Below, one piece after another: positions 9,170 through 16,781 of a stretch of 54,529 nt of DNA. Location of the stretch: positions 1 to 54,529 of the forward strand of contig NZ_JAQGKQ010000035.1 of the NCBI RefSeq assembly GCF_028290025.1. The letters are read 5' to 3'. Under the pieces are notes generated by a model, which worked only from the letters and a program-made list of their open reading frames with translations, was not told where the DNA came from and did no database searches. Numbering within the stretch: the first letter of the stretch is position 1; each line of letters starts with the position of its first letter. A program made the position numbers and the translations under genes. This DNA comes from Cypionkella sp. (GTDB lineage: Bacteria; Pseudomonadota; Alphaproteobacteria; Rhodobacterales; Rhodobacteraceae).

Positions 9170-9822
9170 TCTGGATCGAAGCGATAGCCGAAGCGGATGA
9201 TATCCTCGGCGCTGATTTGGGCAACCAGATCGGCGTCGGCATCCGAATAGAATCCGCGCCAATCGCGGGCGCGGTCGGAGGCGTTGGCATGTTGTAAGGG
9301 CGTCAGCCGGAAACCGAGATGCGCCTCAAACGGTGCGAGATCGGTTTCCAGTTGCTCTAACCGGGCGTACAGGCTGGCGCGTTGAAAGCCCAAACGGTCG
9401 CGCATATAGGCGGTGTAGGGCCAGAGCCGGAAGGCAGTGCGGGTTTGGGCGTGGTTCAGGAAGCCACTGAAATCATGTGACTTTGCCAGACCCACGGCGG
9501 GGTGGGCAAAATTTTGACTCCTCAGCCAGTGGTAATAGCTGACGGCGCGATCCCAAGGGTTGCGCACAAGGGTCAGAGTGAAGAAATCGGCAATCTCATC
9601 ATCGGTGACAAGGCCCGCAATGTCGGAAAGCGTGGAGTGTTTCCACAGCCGACCCGCCGATTTCACCCCCACCAACCGGCCCTTGCGCGCGCGGGCCTTC
9701 GGCGTATCGCCGATCAGGATATCATCCTTCTTCGCGCGATCTTCCAGTGCAAGCGTCAGCGCGGTGCCGCCGGTTTTCGGGATATGCACGAAGATGAAGC
9801 GTCGGCCGCGGGAGATGATCAT
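9166..9822 (-). CDS. Sulfotransferase family protein
   Basis: A 218-residue protein of the sulfotransferase-2 type. The 5'-phosphosulfate loop of PAPS binding is FVHIPKTGGTALTLAL near the N-terminus, and the 3'-phosphate motif is LVRNPWDRAVSYYHWL around residues 86-101. Such enzymes transfer sulfate from PAPS to glycans or other hydroxyl compounds, and bacterial forms often decorate surface polysaccharide. There is no signal peptide. The gene is convergent with the FadB-like gene and overlaps its stop by four bases, so it is not part of that operon. Acceptor unknown. Confidence 0.85.
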   Translation of the reverse strand: MIISRGRRFIFVHIPKTGGTALTLALEDRAKKDDILIGDTPKARARKGRLVGVKSAGRLWKHSTLSDIAGLVTDDEIADFFTLTLVRNPWDRAVSYYHWLRSQNFAHPAVGLAKSHDFSGFLNHAQTRTAFRLWPYTAYMRDRLGFQRASLYARLEQLETDLAPFEAHLGFRLTPLQHANASDRARDWRGFYSDADADLVAQISAEDIIRFGYRFDPD

Positions 9823-9983
9823 GGCGTGACCTGCAAGTTGGAGCCGTTATCGCGGGCATCGAGCCCGCTCACCCGGCTTTGGTGCTTTGCATTCATCTTG
9901 GTCGCAAGATTTTCGCAGCAGGCTGCTGCGGCACTCTCAGAAGCCTTCGGCGGGGATGTTTGAGCAGAGCGGATGACCATGGG

Positions 9984-10928
9984 CTAAACAGGGTTGGGCA
10001 GGGGTTGCCCATCAAGATGCGCTATCAAATTGGCGACGGCCATCATGCCCATCGCGGTGCGGGTTTCCAGCACGGCTGTGCCAAGATGGGGCAGCAGGGT
10101 GACGTTCTCCATACTGAGCAGGGCTGGGGTGATGCTCGGCTCATTCTCGTAGACATCAAGGCCAGCGCCCGCGATCTGGCGCGATTGCAGTGCTGTAGCG
10201 AGGGCTGCTTCATCGACGATGTCACCGCGGGCGATGTTGATCAAGATGCCATGTGGGGACATTTGCGCAAGGGCTTCGGCGTTGATCAAATGATGGGTTG
10301 CAGGGCCGCTTGGTACTGAAATCACCACGAAATCGGCTTGCAGCACCTGCGCCATGGGGAGTTGCTGTGCGGGCAACCCCGCGTCAGTGCGCGAGCGGCT
10401 ATGAAAGATCACGTTCATGCCAAAGCCATAGTGGCAACGCTGCGCAATGGCGCGACCGATGCGGCCCATGCCGATGATGCCGACGGTTTTACCCGAAACT
10501 TGCGCGCCGAGCATTTGCGTTGGATGCCAGCCTTGCCACTGACCTGCACGCAGCATCCGCTCCGCCTCGCCCGCGCGCCTGGCCGTCATCAACAGCAGAG
10601 TCAGGGCAATATCGGCGGTGGCATCGGTGACAGCGCCGGGAGTGTTGGTGACAGCGATGCCGTGGGCGGCGGCGGCTTTGGTGTCAATATGGTTGAAGCC
10701 GACGCCGAAATTGGCGAGCAATTTGGCGCGCGGCGCGGGGACATCGGCGAACACTTGTGCGGTGAAGAGATCGCCCAACGTCGGCAGCACGACGTCGTAG
10801 TCGGTAAGGGCAGCGCGCAGCTCCGTGGCGGAGAGTGGCAGGGTGCTGTCGCGAGCAGTCACGTCAAAGCGGGCGCAGGCGGCGGTCATTACGGGGTCGG
10901 GCAGCGGGCGGGTGATCAGCAGGTTCAT
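9984..10928 (-). CDS. D-2-hydroxyacid dehydrogenase (glyoxylate/hydroxypyruvate reductase type)
   Basis: This 314-residue enzyme reduces a 2-keto acid with NAD(P)H. The nucleotide-binding glycine motif is GIIGMGRIGRAIAQR. The catalytic triad appears as Arg in INIARGDIVDE, Glu in GLDVYENEP and His in LLPHLGTAV. The substrate loop NFGVGFNHID matches glyoxylate reductase or D-glycerate dehydrogenase members. Its start overlaps the csaA stop (TGATG), so it is translationally coupled to csaA and proC. The 160 bases to its right (9823-9983) carry no gene that I can support. Confidence 0.9.
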   Translation of the reverse strand: MNLLITRPLPDPVMTAACARFDVTARDSTLPLSATELRAALTDYDVVLPTLGDLFTAQVFADVPAPRAKLLANFGVGFNHIDTKAAAAHGIAVTNTPGAVTDATADIALTLLLMTARRAGEAERMLRAGQWQGWHPTQMLGAQVSGKTVGIIGMGRIGRAIAQRCHYGFGMNVIFHSRSRTDAGLPAQQLPMAQVLQADFVVISVPSGPATHHLINAEALAQMSPHGILINIARGDIVDEAALATALQSRQIAGAGLDVYENEPSITPALLSMENVTLLPHLGTAVLETRTAMGMMAVANLIAHLDGQPLPNPV

Positions 10929-11275
10929 CAGAACAGTTTACCTCCCAATGGCACGTCGTGGCCGGGGCCGATCAGCACAACTTCACCGTCGGCGTCGGGC
11001 ACGCCAAGCACCAGCACTTCGGACATTACCTTTCCGATCTGGCGCGGCGGGAAGTTGACCACGGCCAGCACTTGCCGCCCGACCAGGCCCTCCGGTGTGT
11101 AGTGCTTGGTAAGCTGCGCAGAAGATCGTTTTTCGCCAATATCGCCGCCAAAATCCACCCAGAGTTTGATCGCAGGCTTGCGCGCCTCGGGGAACGGCTC
11201 GGCGCGGGTGATGCGGCCAACGCGGATATCGACTTGTTCAAATTGGGTGTAGGTGATTTGGGCCGTTTCGGTCAT
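10928..11275 (-). CDS. csaA: tRNA-binding protein, CsaA family
   Basis: A 115-residue OB-fold protein of the EMAP/tRNA-binding type. The opening segment VDIRVGRITRAEPFPEARKPAIKLWVDFG and the strand RQVLAVVNFPPRQIGKVMSEVLVLG are characteristic of CsaA, which binds tRNA or acts as a protein-export-related chaperone in some bacteria. Full family length. It overlaps proC upstream by ATGA and the hydroxyacid dehydrogenase downstream by one base, forming a tight leftward operon with ybjN and proC. Confidence 0.93.
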   Translation of the reverse strand: MTETAQITYTQFEQVDIRVGRITRAEPFPEARKPAIKLWVDFGGDIGEKRSSAQLTKHYTPEGLVGRQVLAVVNFPPRQIGKVMSEVLVLGVPDADGEVVLIGPGHDVPLGGKLF

Positions 11276-12084
11276 TTGCCTAGCTCTCTGCCACGGTCGG
11301 CGGCGGCTTTAACGGCGCGTTTCAGCAGGGGCGGAAAGCCGGTCTCAGCGTTCATCAGCACGGCCAAAGCTGCAGCCGTGGTGCCGCCGGGCGAGGTTAC
11401 GTTGATGCGCAACTGGCTGGCTGGCTCAGTGGATTGATGGGCGAGTTCGCCCGCACCACAAACGGTCGCCCGCGCGAGTTTCATCGCGATCTCAGCGGGC
11501 AGACCTTCGGCCTCGCCCGCTGCGGCCATGGCCTCGATCAAATGGAATACATAGGCAGGACCGGAGCCGGAAACGCCTGTAACAGCGTCAATCTGATGTT
11601 CGCCGTCAAGCTCCACAACCTGCCCTACCGCAAGCATCAACTGATGCGCCAAGGCCAGCCCTTCGGCCCCCGCATGGGCGTTGGCGCAGATGCCGGTAAT
11701 ACCGCGCCCGACCATCGCAGGAGTGTTCGGCATGGTGCGCACAATGGGGGTGCGATCCCCGAGCGCTGCCTCAAACGTTGCTATCGAGGTACCTGCCGCG
11801 ATGGAAACGAACAGAGCTTTGCCATTGCCCAAGGCTTGCAGGGCGGGCAGAGCCGCGCCCATCATCTGCGGTTTGACAGCCAGCAAGGCCACGGCGGGCG
11901 CTTTCGGCATGCCTTGGTTCAGATGCACGCCAGTGGTTTTCAGCCACTCGGTCGGATGCGGCTCAATCACCCAAACGCTCGTCGCAGGCACGCCTGCCGC
12001 CAACCAACCGGTGAGCAGCGCGGTGCCCATTTTGCCGCAACCCAACAGCACAAGCCCATCGCGGGCAATCACATCCAGCGTCAT
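11272..12084 (-). CDS. proC: Pyrroline-5-carboxylate reductase
   Basis: A 270-residue enzyme for the last step of proline synthesis, reducing pyrroline-5-carboxylate to L-proline with NAD(P)H. The N-terminal Rossmann motif is LVLLGCGKMGTALLTGWLAAG. The family signature near the C-terminal half, SGSGPAYVFHLIEAMAAAGEAEGLP, and the MPNTPAMVGRGITGI segment are intact. Length matches the family. It is coupled by ATGA overlap to csaA and follows ybjN after an 88-base gap, an order common in Rhodobacterales. Confidence 0.96.
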   Translation of the reverse strand: MTLDVIARDGLVLLGCGKMGTALLTGWLAAGVPATSVWVIEPHPTEWLKTTGVHLNQGMPKAPAVALLAVKPQMMGAALPALQALGNGKALFVSIAAGTSIATFEAALGDRTPIVRTMPNTPAMVGRGITGICANAHAGAEGLALAHQLMLAVGQVVELDGEHQIDAVTGVSGSGPAYVFHLIEAMAAAGEAEGLPAEIAMKLARATVCGAGELAHQSTEPASQLRINVTSPGGTTAAALAVLMNAETGFPPLLKRAVKAAADRGRELGK

Positions 12085-12172
12085 CGCACACTCCCTTTTG
12101 CCAAGAGGTTAGTGGGCTTTGCTGATATATTGAATCGGAAAGCGCGCGTGCTGGCGAGAAATCTGGCGCGGT

Positions 12173-12676
12173 TCAGGCGCGGCCGTAAGCCTCGGCAATC
12201 GCAACTTTCATCGCATCGGCGGGGGATTTGTCGGCCCAAGACACCAGTTGGAACGCTGGATAGAACCGCTCTGACGCGGTGATGGCTGCGGAAATCAGCT
12301 GGTCAATCTGCTCTGCCACCACCATCTGCCCACCGGCGAGACAAAGTCCGTAGCGCCAAACCATCAACTTTTGCTCGGACCAATACGTAAATGCACCGGT
12401 CCACACCATGTCATTGCAACGGTTCAGCACATCATACAGCGCACCCATCTTGTCGGTTGGAGGCTCCATCTCGAATGTGCAGATCAGACGGAGGGTTTCG
12501 TCCTGCGACGACCAAGCGAGGGTCAGGGCGTAGGTGCGCCATTGGCCCTCAACCGCCATCGCGATTTGATCATCAGTGACACGGTCGAACTCCCAAGCAT
12601 GGCGAGTGGCAAGATTTTCCACGATGTCGATCGGATGGAGATCGTCACTCAGCAGGTAATCTTCGGAGAATGACAT
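12173..12676 (-). CDS. YbjN-domain protein
   Basis: A 167-residue cytosolic protein of the YbjN family, which has a fold related to type III secretion chaperones. Typical segments are DQIAMAVEGQWRTYALTLAWSSQDETLRLICTFEM and the helix NRCNDMVWTGAFTYWSEQKLMVWRYGLCL. Family members influence motility or stress responses, but the molecular role is unsettled. It heads the leftward proC operon. A TTATAAAG-like element lies just upstream at about 12,690 and may be its promoter. Confidence 0.88.
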   Translation of the reverse strand: MSFSEDYLLSDDLHPIDIVENLATRHAWEFDRVTDDQIAMAVEGQWRTYALTLAWSSQDETLRLICTFEMEPPTDKMGALYDVLNRCNDMVWTGAFTYWSEQKLMVWRYGLCLAGGQMVVAEQIDQLISAAITASERFYPAFQLVSWADKSPADAMKVAIAEAYGRA

Positions 12677-12842
12677 CGACCGGCCTCATTATAAAGCCCT
12701 AGAGGGTCAAAAACCCCTAAGGATTGGGCGCCCGGCCACTAACGGCGTAAACCCGACTGCGACCTTACTAAATATAGTGAGACGACGGGGGAAGCCTGTA
12801 AATATGGTTATGGTGAAATCTTCTGTGGACAACATTGTGGCG

Positions 12843-12882
12843 TGACAGCCGAGTTGGCAGAGTTTGACAGCAGAGTCTGCAG
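12843..12882. repeat. Tandem 22-bp direct repeats, candidate MuA-binding sites at the prophage right end
   Basis: Two copies matching TGACAGCNGAGTNNGCAG start at 12,843 and 12,865, exactly 22 bases apart. Mu carries adjacent 22-bp transposase sites just inside its right end, and phage ends start with 5'-TG, as here. The surrounding 243 bases (12,677-12,919) between ybjN and the cassette hold no gene. The matching phage left end is outside the window, so this cannot be confirmed here. Confidence 0.4.
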
Positions 12883-12919
12883 CAACGCGATTTTCGGAAA
12901 AAAGGGCCTTAGTGTCCGT

Positions 12920-13435
12920 TTAGCTCGCCAAAGCCGATAAGAACATAGATTCATAAGACAGCGTCCCGCGCTTGATTTGCAGCAGCTTTGTACGCAGCGC
13001 CTCAACCTTTTCTCGTTTTTCTTTTTTGGAATCCGGAGCTGCACTGGTACTAAGTATTCCGCAGTGCGCAGGATTTTCCGGGCTATCTTTGCCCTCTTCG
13101 CCCGCAGCTACGGGCAAATGCTTTACGAAAAATAGATACTGCCCGGCTTCGTCCGCAAGCGACCGAATATCGCCACAGAGAAATTCAACAAATCGGGGCT
13201 TCAATCTTTCTAGCCTTACATCTCTGCCATCGCGCTGCTGCTGATTGATACGCCAGTCCACAGATCCTTGCTGAACGCCTGCTAGCCTGTCTGTGCTGAC
13301 GTAGCGGGGCTGACCAGTGTCATCATTATCAGGGACCAAGTCACCCGGTTCAAATGCAGAAGTTTTCAGTTTGTCTCCGTCGAAATGGCACGGATGCCAA
13401 ACCATCCGCAAAACAATATCCGTATCATCGACCAC
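12920..13435 (-). CDS. Third protein of the TIGR04255 cassette, unknown function (NPAHC motif)
   Basis: A 171-residue soluble protein starting at a GTG preceded by GGAG six bases upstream, 15 bases after the membrane-protein gene. Visible features are an N-terminal beta-rich part (DIVLRMVWHPCHFDG...), a YVSTDR segment, a motif ENPAHCGI around residues 122-129, and a lysine/glutamate-rich helical tail (KKEKREKVEALRTKLLQIKRG). No signal peptide. I do not recognise a named family; the NPAHC segment resembles small uncharacterised proteins with NPAH-type motifs. Base composition is lower in GC than both flanks, suggesting recent transfer. It probably works with the two upstream genes. Confidence 0.7.
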   Translation of the reverse strand: MVDDTDIVLRMVWHPCHFDGDKLKTSAFEPGDLVPDNDDTGQPRYVSTDRLAGVQQGSVDWRINQQQRDGRDVRLERLKPRFVEFLCGDIRSLADEAGQYLFFVKHLPVAAGEEGKDSPENPAHCGILSTSAAPDSKKEKREKVEALRTKLLQIKRGTLSYESMFLSALAS

Positions 13436-13450
13436 AAAAAACTCCGCAGA

Positions 13451-14101
13451 TCATGCTGCCAATATCGAAAGGAACTGTTCTGGCAAAGGTAATGTCAGGT
13501 CGGTGGCACCATCTTTGCGCACCTCACCGCCGCGCTCAATATAATAAGCAAAAGTACCGTCCCCAAATACCGACAGACTTCCGACAATTTTCTGGTTATC
13601 CCAGGTCAGTACGATAGATCCCTCACTGTCCATACCCACCATAGGCAAAAACCCAGCCGGGTTTGCCCACGCCAGTTTATGCAACAGCGTGCGAGCGTCT
13701 TTTTCGGTGTCCTGAGTGAGTGCCATTGAACCGTCACCATGCCAACCGGGAGAGAAGGTCGAAAAGCTCTCAAGTTCCTGAACTAGCTCGATCCAGTTGT
13801 TTGGAAAATCCGCGCGGACAAGCCAGTTCACACCAAGATCACTCAAGATGCCATCGGGCAAGACCTCCTGATCTGAATCAGTGTTCGGCAATATAGTACT
13901 TAGCTCCGCGTTCCGATTTACCTGAAACTGCCGAGAATTGGTTGACGGCTCCTTAACACTGAGAACGGTGAAGTCGCTTTTTCGAGGTGCTCGATCAGGG
14001 TAGTTGCTTGCGCCAAATGCTGCCGTAGCAAACATCACGGCAAAAGCGCTAGGCAGAAAGAAATTGAACTCACGAGCCGTTGAGGCGAGGTTGCTAGACA
14101 T
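13451..14101 (-). CDS. Membrane-anchored protein of the TIGR04255 cassette
   Basis: A 216-residue protein with one N-terminal hydrophobic segment (FFLPSAFAVMFATAAFGA, about residues 13-30) that may be a membrane anchor or signal. A polar linker follows, then a C-terminal domain of about 110 residues. That domain has a GWHGDGSMALTQDTEKDARTLL helix and a two-strand DSEGSIVLTWDNQKIVGSLSVFGDGTFAYYI unit, a pattern seen in several uncharacterised bacterial proteins. ATG 14,101 is favoured because GGGAG sits upstream. The start overlaps the TIGR04255-like gene, so expression is coupled. No enzymatic motif is apparent. Confidence 0.72.
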   Translation of the reverse strand: MSSNLASTAREFNFFLPSAFAVMFATAAFGASNYPDRAPRKSDFTVLSVKEPSTNSRQFQVNRNAELSTILPNTDSDQEVLPDGILSDLGVNWLVRADFPNNWIELVQELESFSTFSPGWHGDGSMALTQDTEKDARTLLHKLAWANPAGFLPMVGMDSEGSIVLTWDNQKIVGSLSVFGDGTFAYYIERGGEVRKDGATDLTLPLPEQFLSILAA

Positions 14102-14909
14102 TTGCGTCACTCCCTTTCAGCAATCCGATCTTGTCGGCAGCTTTTTCAGTGATCACTAGCCCGACCAACTGATTGCATCTGTTATGCATGATATCAAATT
14201 TGGATGGAAGTGAGGTGAGATCAAGACCCTTTGCCTCAGCCCTAAGCTCAAGCTTAGTGTAAATTTGTATGCTTCGAGCAATTTTCCCGTACGGCGTCGT
14301 ACCGTCCTGCGCGTCCAAATTCTGATTTATGAGATATTTTTCTCCGTGCAAATGTTCAAACCATCCTCGATGGGTATGCCACATTTCGTTTCCGCTTAAG
14401 ACGCTCTGCGGCATAAGTGCCAATACACCGTGCCTTATCAGATCAGTTGGCGTCGACAAGTTGGCAGGCCCATCAAAGATGAACCTGTCCATGTAGTCAT
14501 GCACGACTGCAGAGGCGTTAACTGCACGGCCTGCGTCTTCAAGCATGCTTGAGCAAACATTTTTGAATCTTGAAAAAGCCTTCACCCAACCACGGTAGTC
14601 CGTCGACTCATACACCAGCCGACCACTATTCAATACGACAGCTTCCATCGCAACAGTCGGCGACGATTTCCTTATAGCCTGCCAACCAGATTGGACCTGC
14701 GAATGAACAGGTTGAGAGTGAATATCTCCTCCAACAACGAAGTTCTGCACGTGCATCGGTTCCCGGTTTTCAAAACGCAGCTCTGTCCGTCTTGCGTCCA
14801 GCGCCAAACCAATCGCATCAACAAGCTTCGTTGGAAGCGGTTCGGAGAAAACAATTTCGAACCTAACGCGCTCAACGGCATGAGAAAGATGTAGCGGGGC
14901 CCAAGTCAA
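14094..14909 (-). CDS. TIGR04255-like protein, first gene of the cassette
   Basis: A 271-residue soluble protein resembling the sporadically distributed TIGR04255 family. It has an early RVRFEIVFSEPLP strand region and a C-terminal IMHNRCNQLVGLVITEKAADKIG block typical of that family. It starts at TTG with AGGAG eight bases before it. It is first in a tight leftward three-gene operon. The family has no established biochemical role; its patchy occurrence next to mobile elements suggests conflict or defence functions. Lower GC than neighbours. Assignment rests on overall pattern, not a search. Confidence 0.65.
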   Translation of the reverse strand: MTWAPLHLSHAVERVRFEIVFSEPLPTKLVDAIGLALDARRTELRFENREPMHVQNFVVGGDIHSQPVHSQVQSGWQAIRKSSPTVAMEAVVLNSGRLVYESTDYRGWVKAFSRFKNVCSSMLEDAGRAVNASAVVHDYMDRFIFDGPANLSTPTDLIRHGVLALMPQSVLSGNEMWHTHRGWFEHLHGEKYLINQNLDAQDGTTPYGKIARSIQIYTKLELRAEAKGLDLTSLPSKFDIMHNRCNQLVGLVITEKAADKIGLLKGSDANV

Positions 14910-15020
14910 AAATTTACTCCTGAATCACGAGAATCTAATCGAAGCAATAACGCCAACATATTCTTGTCTGCGTTTCTGTATGCGGGCAACCTACAATTTG
15001 CAACCAAATGGTATTTTGGC

Positions 15021-15055
15021 AGTGCAAGAGGCGCTTTGCAGCGTCCCTTGCACTT
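15021..15055. terminator. Strong hairpin after the phage methyltransferase gene, possible terminator
   Basis: AGTGCAAGAGGCGC (15,021-15,034) pairs with GCGTCCCTTGCACT (15,042-15,055) across a TTTGCA-containing loop, giving a stem of about 13 pairs with one mismatch and one wobble. It lies 43 bases past the methyltransferase stop. No U-tract follows on either strand, so it may be a processing or rho-assisted site instead of an intrinsic terminator. The rest of 14,910-15,097 holds no gene. Confidence 0.45.
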
Positions 15056-15097
15056 ACAATGCCACCAGAGCAACTGAGCCATGTGTCAATCTGCTAT

Positions 15098-16006
15098 CTA
15101 CGGCAGCTCGTAGTTGGAAATCAGCACTTCCGCCCGCTCCGGAGCCGCGCCCTTGGCTGCGATCGTGTAGGTGGTCTTCGCCTCGCGGAAACGGAAGGCT
15201 TGGAAGGTTTGCCGCACGCCCTCGACGTCGTTCAGCGACAGGATGAAACGCCCCTTTAAACCGCCAAGCACCGTCGCCAGTTCCTCGAATCGCTCACGGC
15301 TGAAGAGATGCTTGCCGTAATCGCCCTCGCAGCCCCAATAGGGCGGATCGAGATAAAACAGCGCATCGGTGCGATCGACGCGCCGGATGAAGTCGGCAAA
15401 GTCCAGACAGGTCACCGTCACGCCCGAAAGGCGGCTGTGCAGGGCCTCGAGATCTGGCTCGAGTGTGGTCAGGTTGAAGCGCCCCGGCCGGTCGGTTGAG
15501 AGGCCGAAGTTCTTGCCTGAAACCTTGCCGCCAAACGCCAGCTTTTGCAGATAAAGGAAGCGCGCTGCGCGTTGCAGATCGGTCAAGGTTTCGGGGTCCA
15601 CATCAACCAGCCGGTTGAAATTGGCCTGCGTCGTGATCTGGAAGCGCAGCATGTCGAGGAAGGCGACGTAGTGCTCCTGAAGCACCCGAAACAGGTTGTA
15701 GACGTCGCGGCCGCGATCGTTAATGAACTCTGCCTGCGGACATCGTGTCCGTCGCAGAAAGATGCCGCCCATGCCCACAAAAGGCTCGGCATAGGTGCGG
15801 TGCTGGGTGTCATTATCGATCAGCGCGCAGATGCGTTTGGCGAGGTTGCGCTTGCCCCCCAGCCACGGGGCAACCGGGCGGGCGGGCGTGATCGGCGAGA
15901 GGGTAACTGGCTTCAAGGTTCGGCTCCGAGCAGGTTTGGCGCAGCTGGGCGCTCTGGGTTCGGGCTCGGTGGCCTCAGGTGGTTGAAAGCCCGACAACGC
16001 GGGCAT
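15098..16006 (-). CDS. Phage DNA adenine-N6 methyltransferase (D12 class), com-linked
   Basis: A 302-residue adenine methyltransferase of the Dam/D12 class. The AdoMet-binding parts are WLGGKRNLAKRI (residues 48-59) and AEPFVGMGG (about 73-81), and the catalytic motif is DPPY at 219-222. It overlaps the com gene by 94 bases, occupying the position of mom in Mu. In Mu-like prophages of Haemophilus and Neisseria (Hia5, HIN1523, NMA1821) such mom-replacing enzymes methylate adenine with little sequence specificity. This one probably protects phage DNA from host restriction late in infection. The specificity is inferred from context. The first 40 residues are proline-rich and outside the fold. 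Confidence 0.9.
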   Translation of the reverse strand: MPALSGFQPPEATEPEPRAPSCAKPARSRTLKPVTLSPITPARPVAPWLGGKRNLAKRICALIDNDTQHRTYAEPFVGMGGIFLRRTRCPQAEFINDRGRDVYNLFRVLQEHYVAFLDMLRFQITTQANFNRLVDVDPETLTDLQRAARFLYLQKLAFGGKVSGKNFGLSTDRPGRFNLTTLEPDLEALHSRLSGVTVTCLDFADFIRRVDRTDALFYLDPPYWGCEGDYGKHLFSRERFEELATVLGGLKGRFILSLNDVEGVRQTFQAFRFREAKTTYTIAAKGAAPERAEVLISNYELP

Positions 16007-16095
16007 TTCAGGGAAAGGGCACCAACCAGCGCCCCTGCCTGCATTTTAAATAGCAACCGCGCGCATGCGCAGCAACGAATCTCTTGATCTGGCAC
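15913..16095 (-). CDS. com: Com-like zinc-finger translational activator
   Basis: A 60-residue protein starting at GTG 16,095 (MPDQEIRCCACARLLF...). The four-cysteine knuckle is C8, C11, C31 and C34, followed by FNHLRPPSPNPE. This matches Mu Com, whose pattern is IRC-x2-C ... KCPRC-x2-N-x-R-x2-SP-x-PE. Mu Com binds the com-mom mRNA and opens an inhibitory structure at the mom start. Here it overlaps the methyltransferase gene, so it likely controls that enzyme in the same way. The gene is far below usual annotation length and easily missed because a longer meaningless frame covers it. Confidence 0.85.
   Translation of the reverse strand: MPDQEIRCCACARLLFKMQAGALVGALSLKCPRCRAFNHLRPPSPNPERPAAPNLLGAEP
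15981..16027 (-). promoter_or_regulatory. RNA hairpin over the methyltransferase start codon, likely Com target
   Basis: In the mRNA, GCCCG (16,004-16,000) pairs with CGGGC (15,993-15,989). The third base of the methyltransferase ATG lies in this stem. An outer five-pair stem joins GGTTG (16,027-16,023) with CAACC (15,985-15,981). No good ribosome site precedes the ATG. In Mu a comparable structure blocks mom translation until Com binds. The same control is inferred here. Confidence 0.45.
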
Positions 16096-16240
16096 GAAAA
16101 TTAGACCCACTTTTGCCGCGCCTCTCGAGGGGTGGAGCGGCCATAAGTTTGATTTGGTCGGCGGGGGCCTGCCTGTAAAGTTTGTCCCCGTGTTGGGGGG
16201 TGTTGAAGCACCCTCCGACCTCCTTAAAAGGCCGGTCGTT

Positions 16241-16780
16241 TCACGGCCCGACAGACCATAGCGATGGATCATCGATGTCGGTTGTCGAAGGGTCCATTTC
16301 CTTGATCGCCCAGGAGCGCGCGTAGATCGCCGAGATGAACCCGGCACCCATTTGCCAAAGCTCCAGCATCTGCATCGGCACGAGCTGGTGCAGCACGTTT
16401 TCGCGGTCTAGGAAGTCCATGAGCGTTGCGCTGTCGCCGATACCAAGGCGCAGCTGGGCCCCGAACGCGAGGCCCTGAAGGCTGGTCTGATCCTCTGGCC
16501 TGCCCTGCAAAGCTACCATGCCGTGGCCCGTGACTGTGACGTCTGTGCCTGCGGTGATAACCTCCAACCGCTTGACGTTCACCGCCGCCCGAAATGCCAG
16601 CCGCATCGGCTCCAAATCAAACAGCACAAGCACGCCGTCCATCACGCGCCACGCGGTAAGGTCGCCAAGGTTAACCTCTGAGGTTGCCACCCAATTATCG
16701 TCGGCCAAAGCGGGTGGGATTTTATCACCGTCAACCGTGAATTTGACCGCGCCTGTTTCCAAATCGTAGCAAACCTGCAT
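16241..16780 (-). CDS. Tail-tip-associated protein, DUF4376-like
   Basis: A 179-residue protein starting one base after the tail-tip stop, with GGAGA upstream. The N-terminus (MQVCYDLETGAVKFTVDG) is beta-rich. The C-terminus has a helical segment (MQMLELWQMGAGFISAIYARSWAIKEM) that resembles the C-terminal helix of DUF4376 proteins found beside phage fibres and tips. It may be a chaperone or accessory piece of the receptor-binding tip. The 145 bases after it, up to com, hold no gene. Confidence 0.65.
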   Translation of the reverse strand: MQVCYDLETGAVKFTVDGDKIPPALADDNWVATSEVNLGDLTAWRVMDGVLVLFDLEPMRLAFRAAVNVKRLEVITAGTDVTVTGHGMVALQGRPEDQTSLQGLAFGAQLRLGIGDSATLMDFLDRENVLHQLVPMQMLELWQMGAGFISAIYARSWAIKEMDPSTTDIDDPSLWSVGP

Positions 16781-16781
16781 C

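Noticed and set aside
14970..15070. Alternative prophage end near TGTATGCGG at 14,977
   Set aside because: The repeats there (CTACAATTTGCAACC and TTACAATGCCACC) are shorter and less regular than the 22-bp pair at 12,843. Kept as the second option only.
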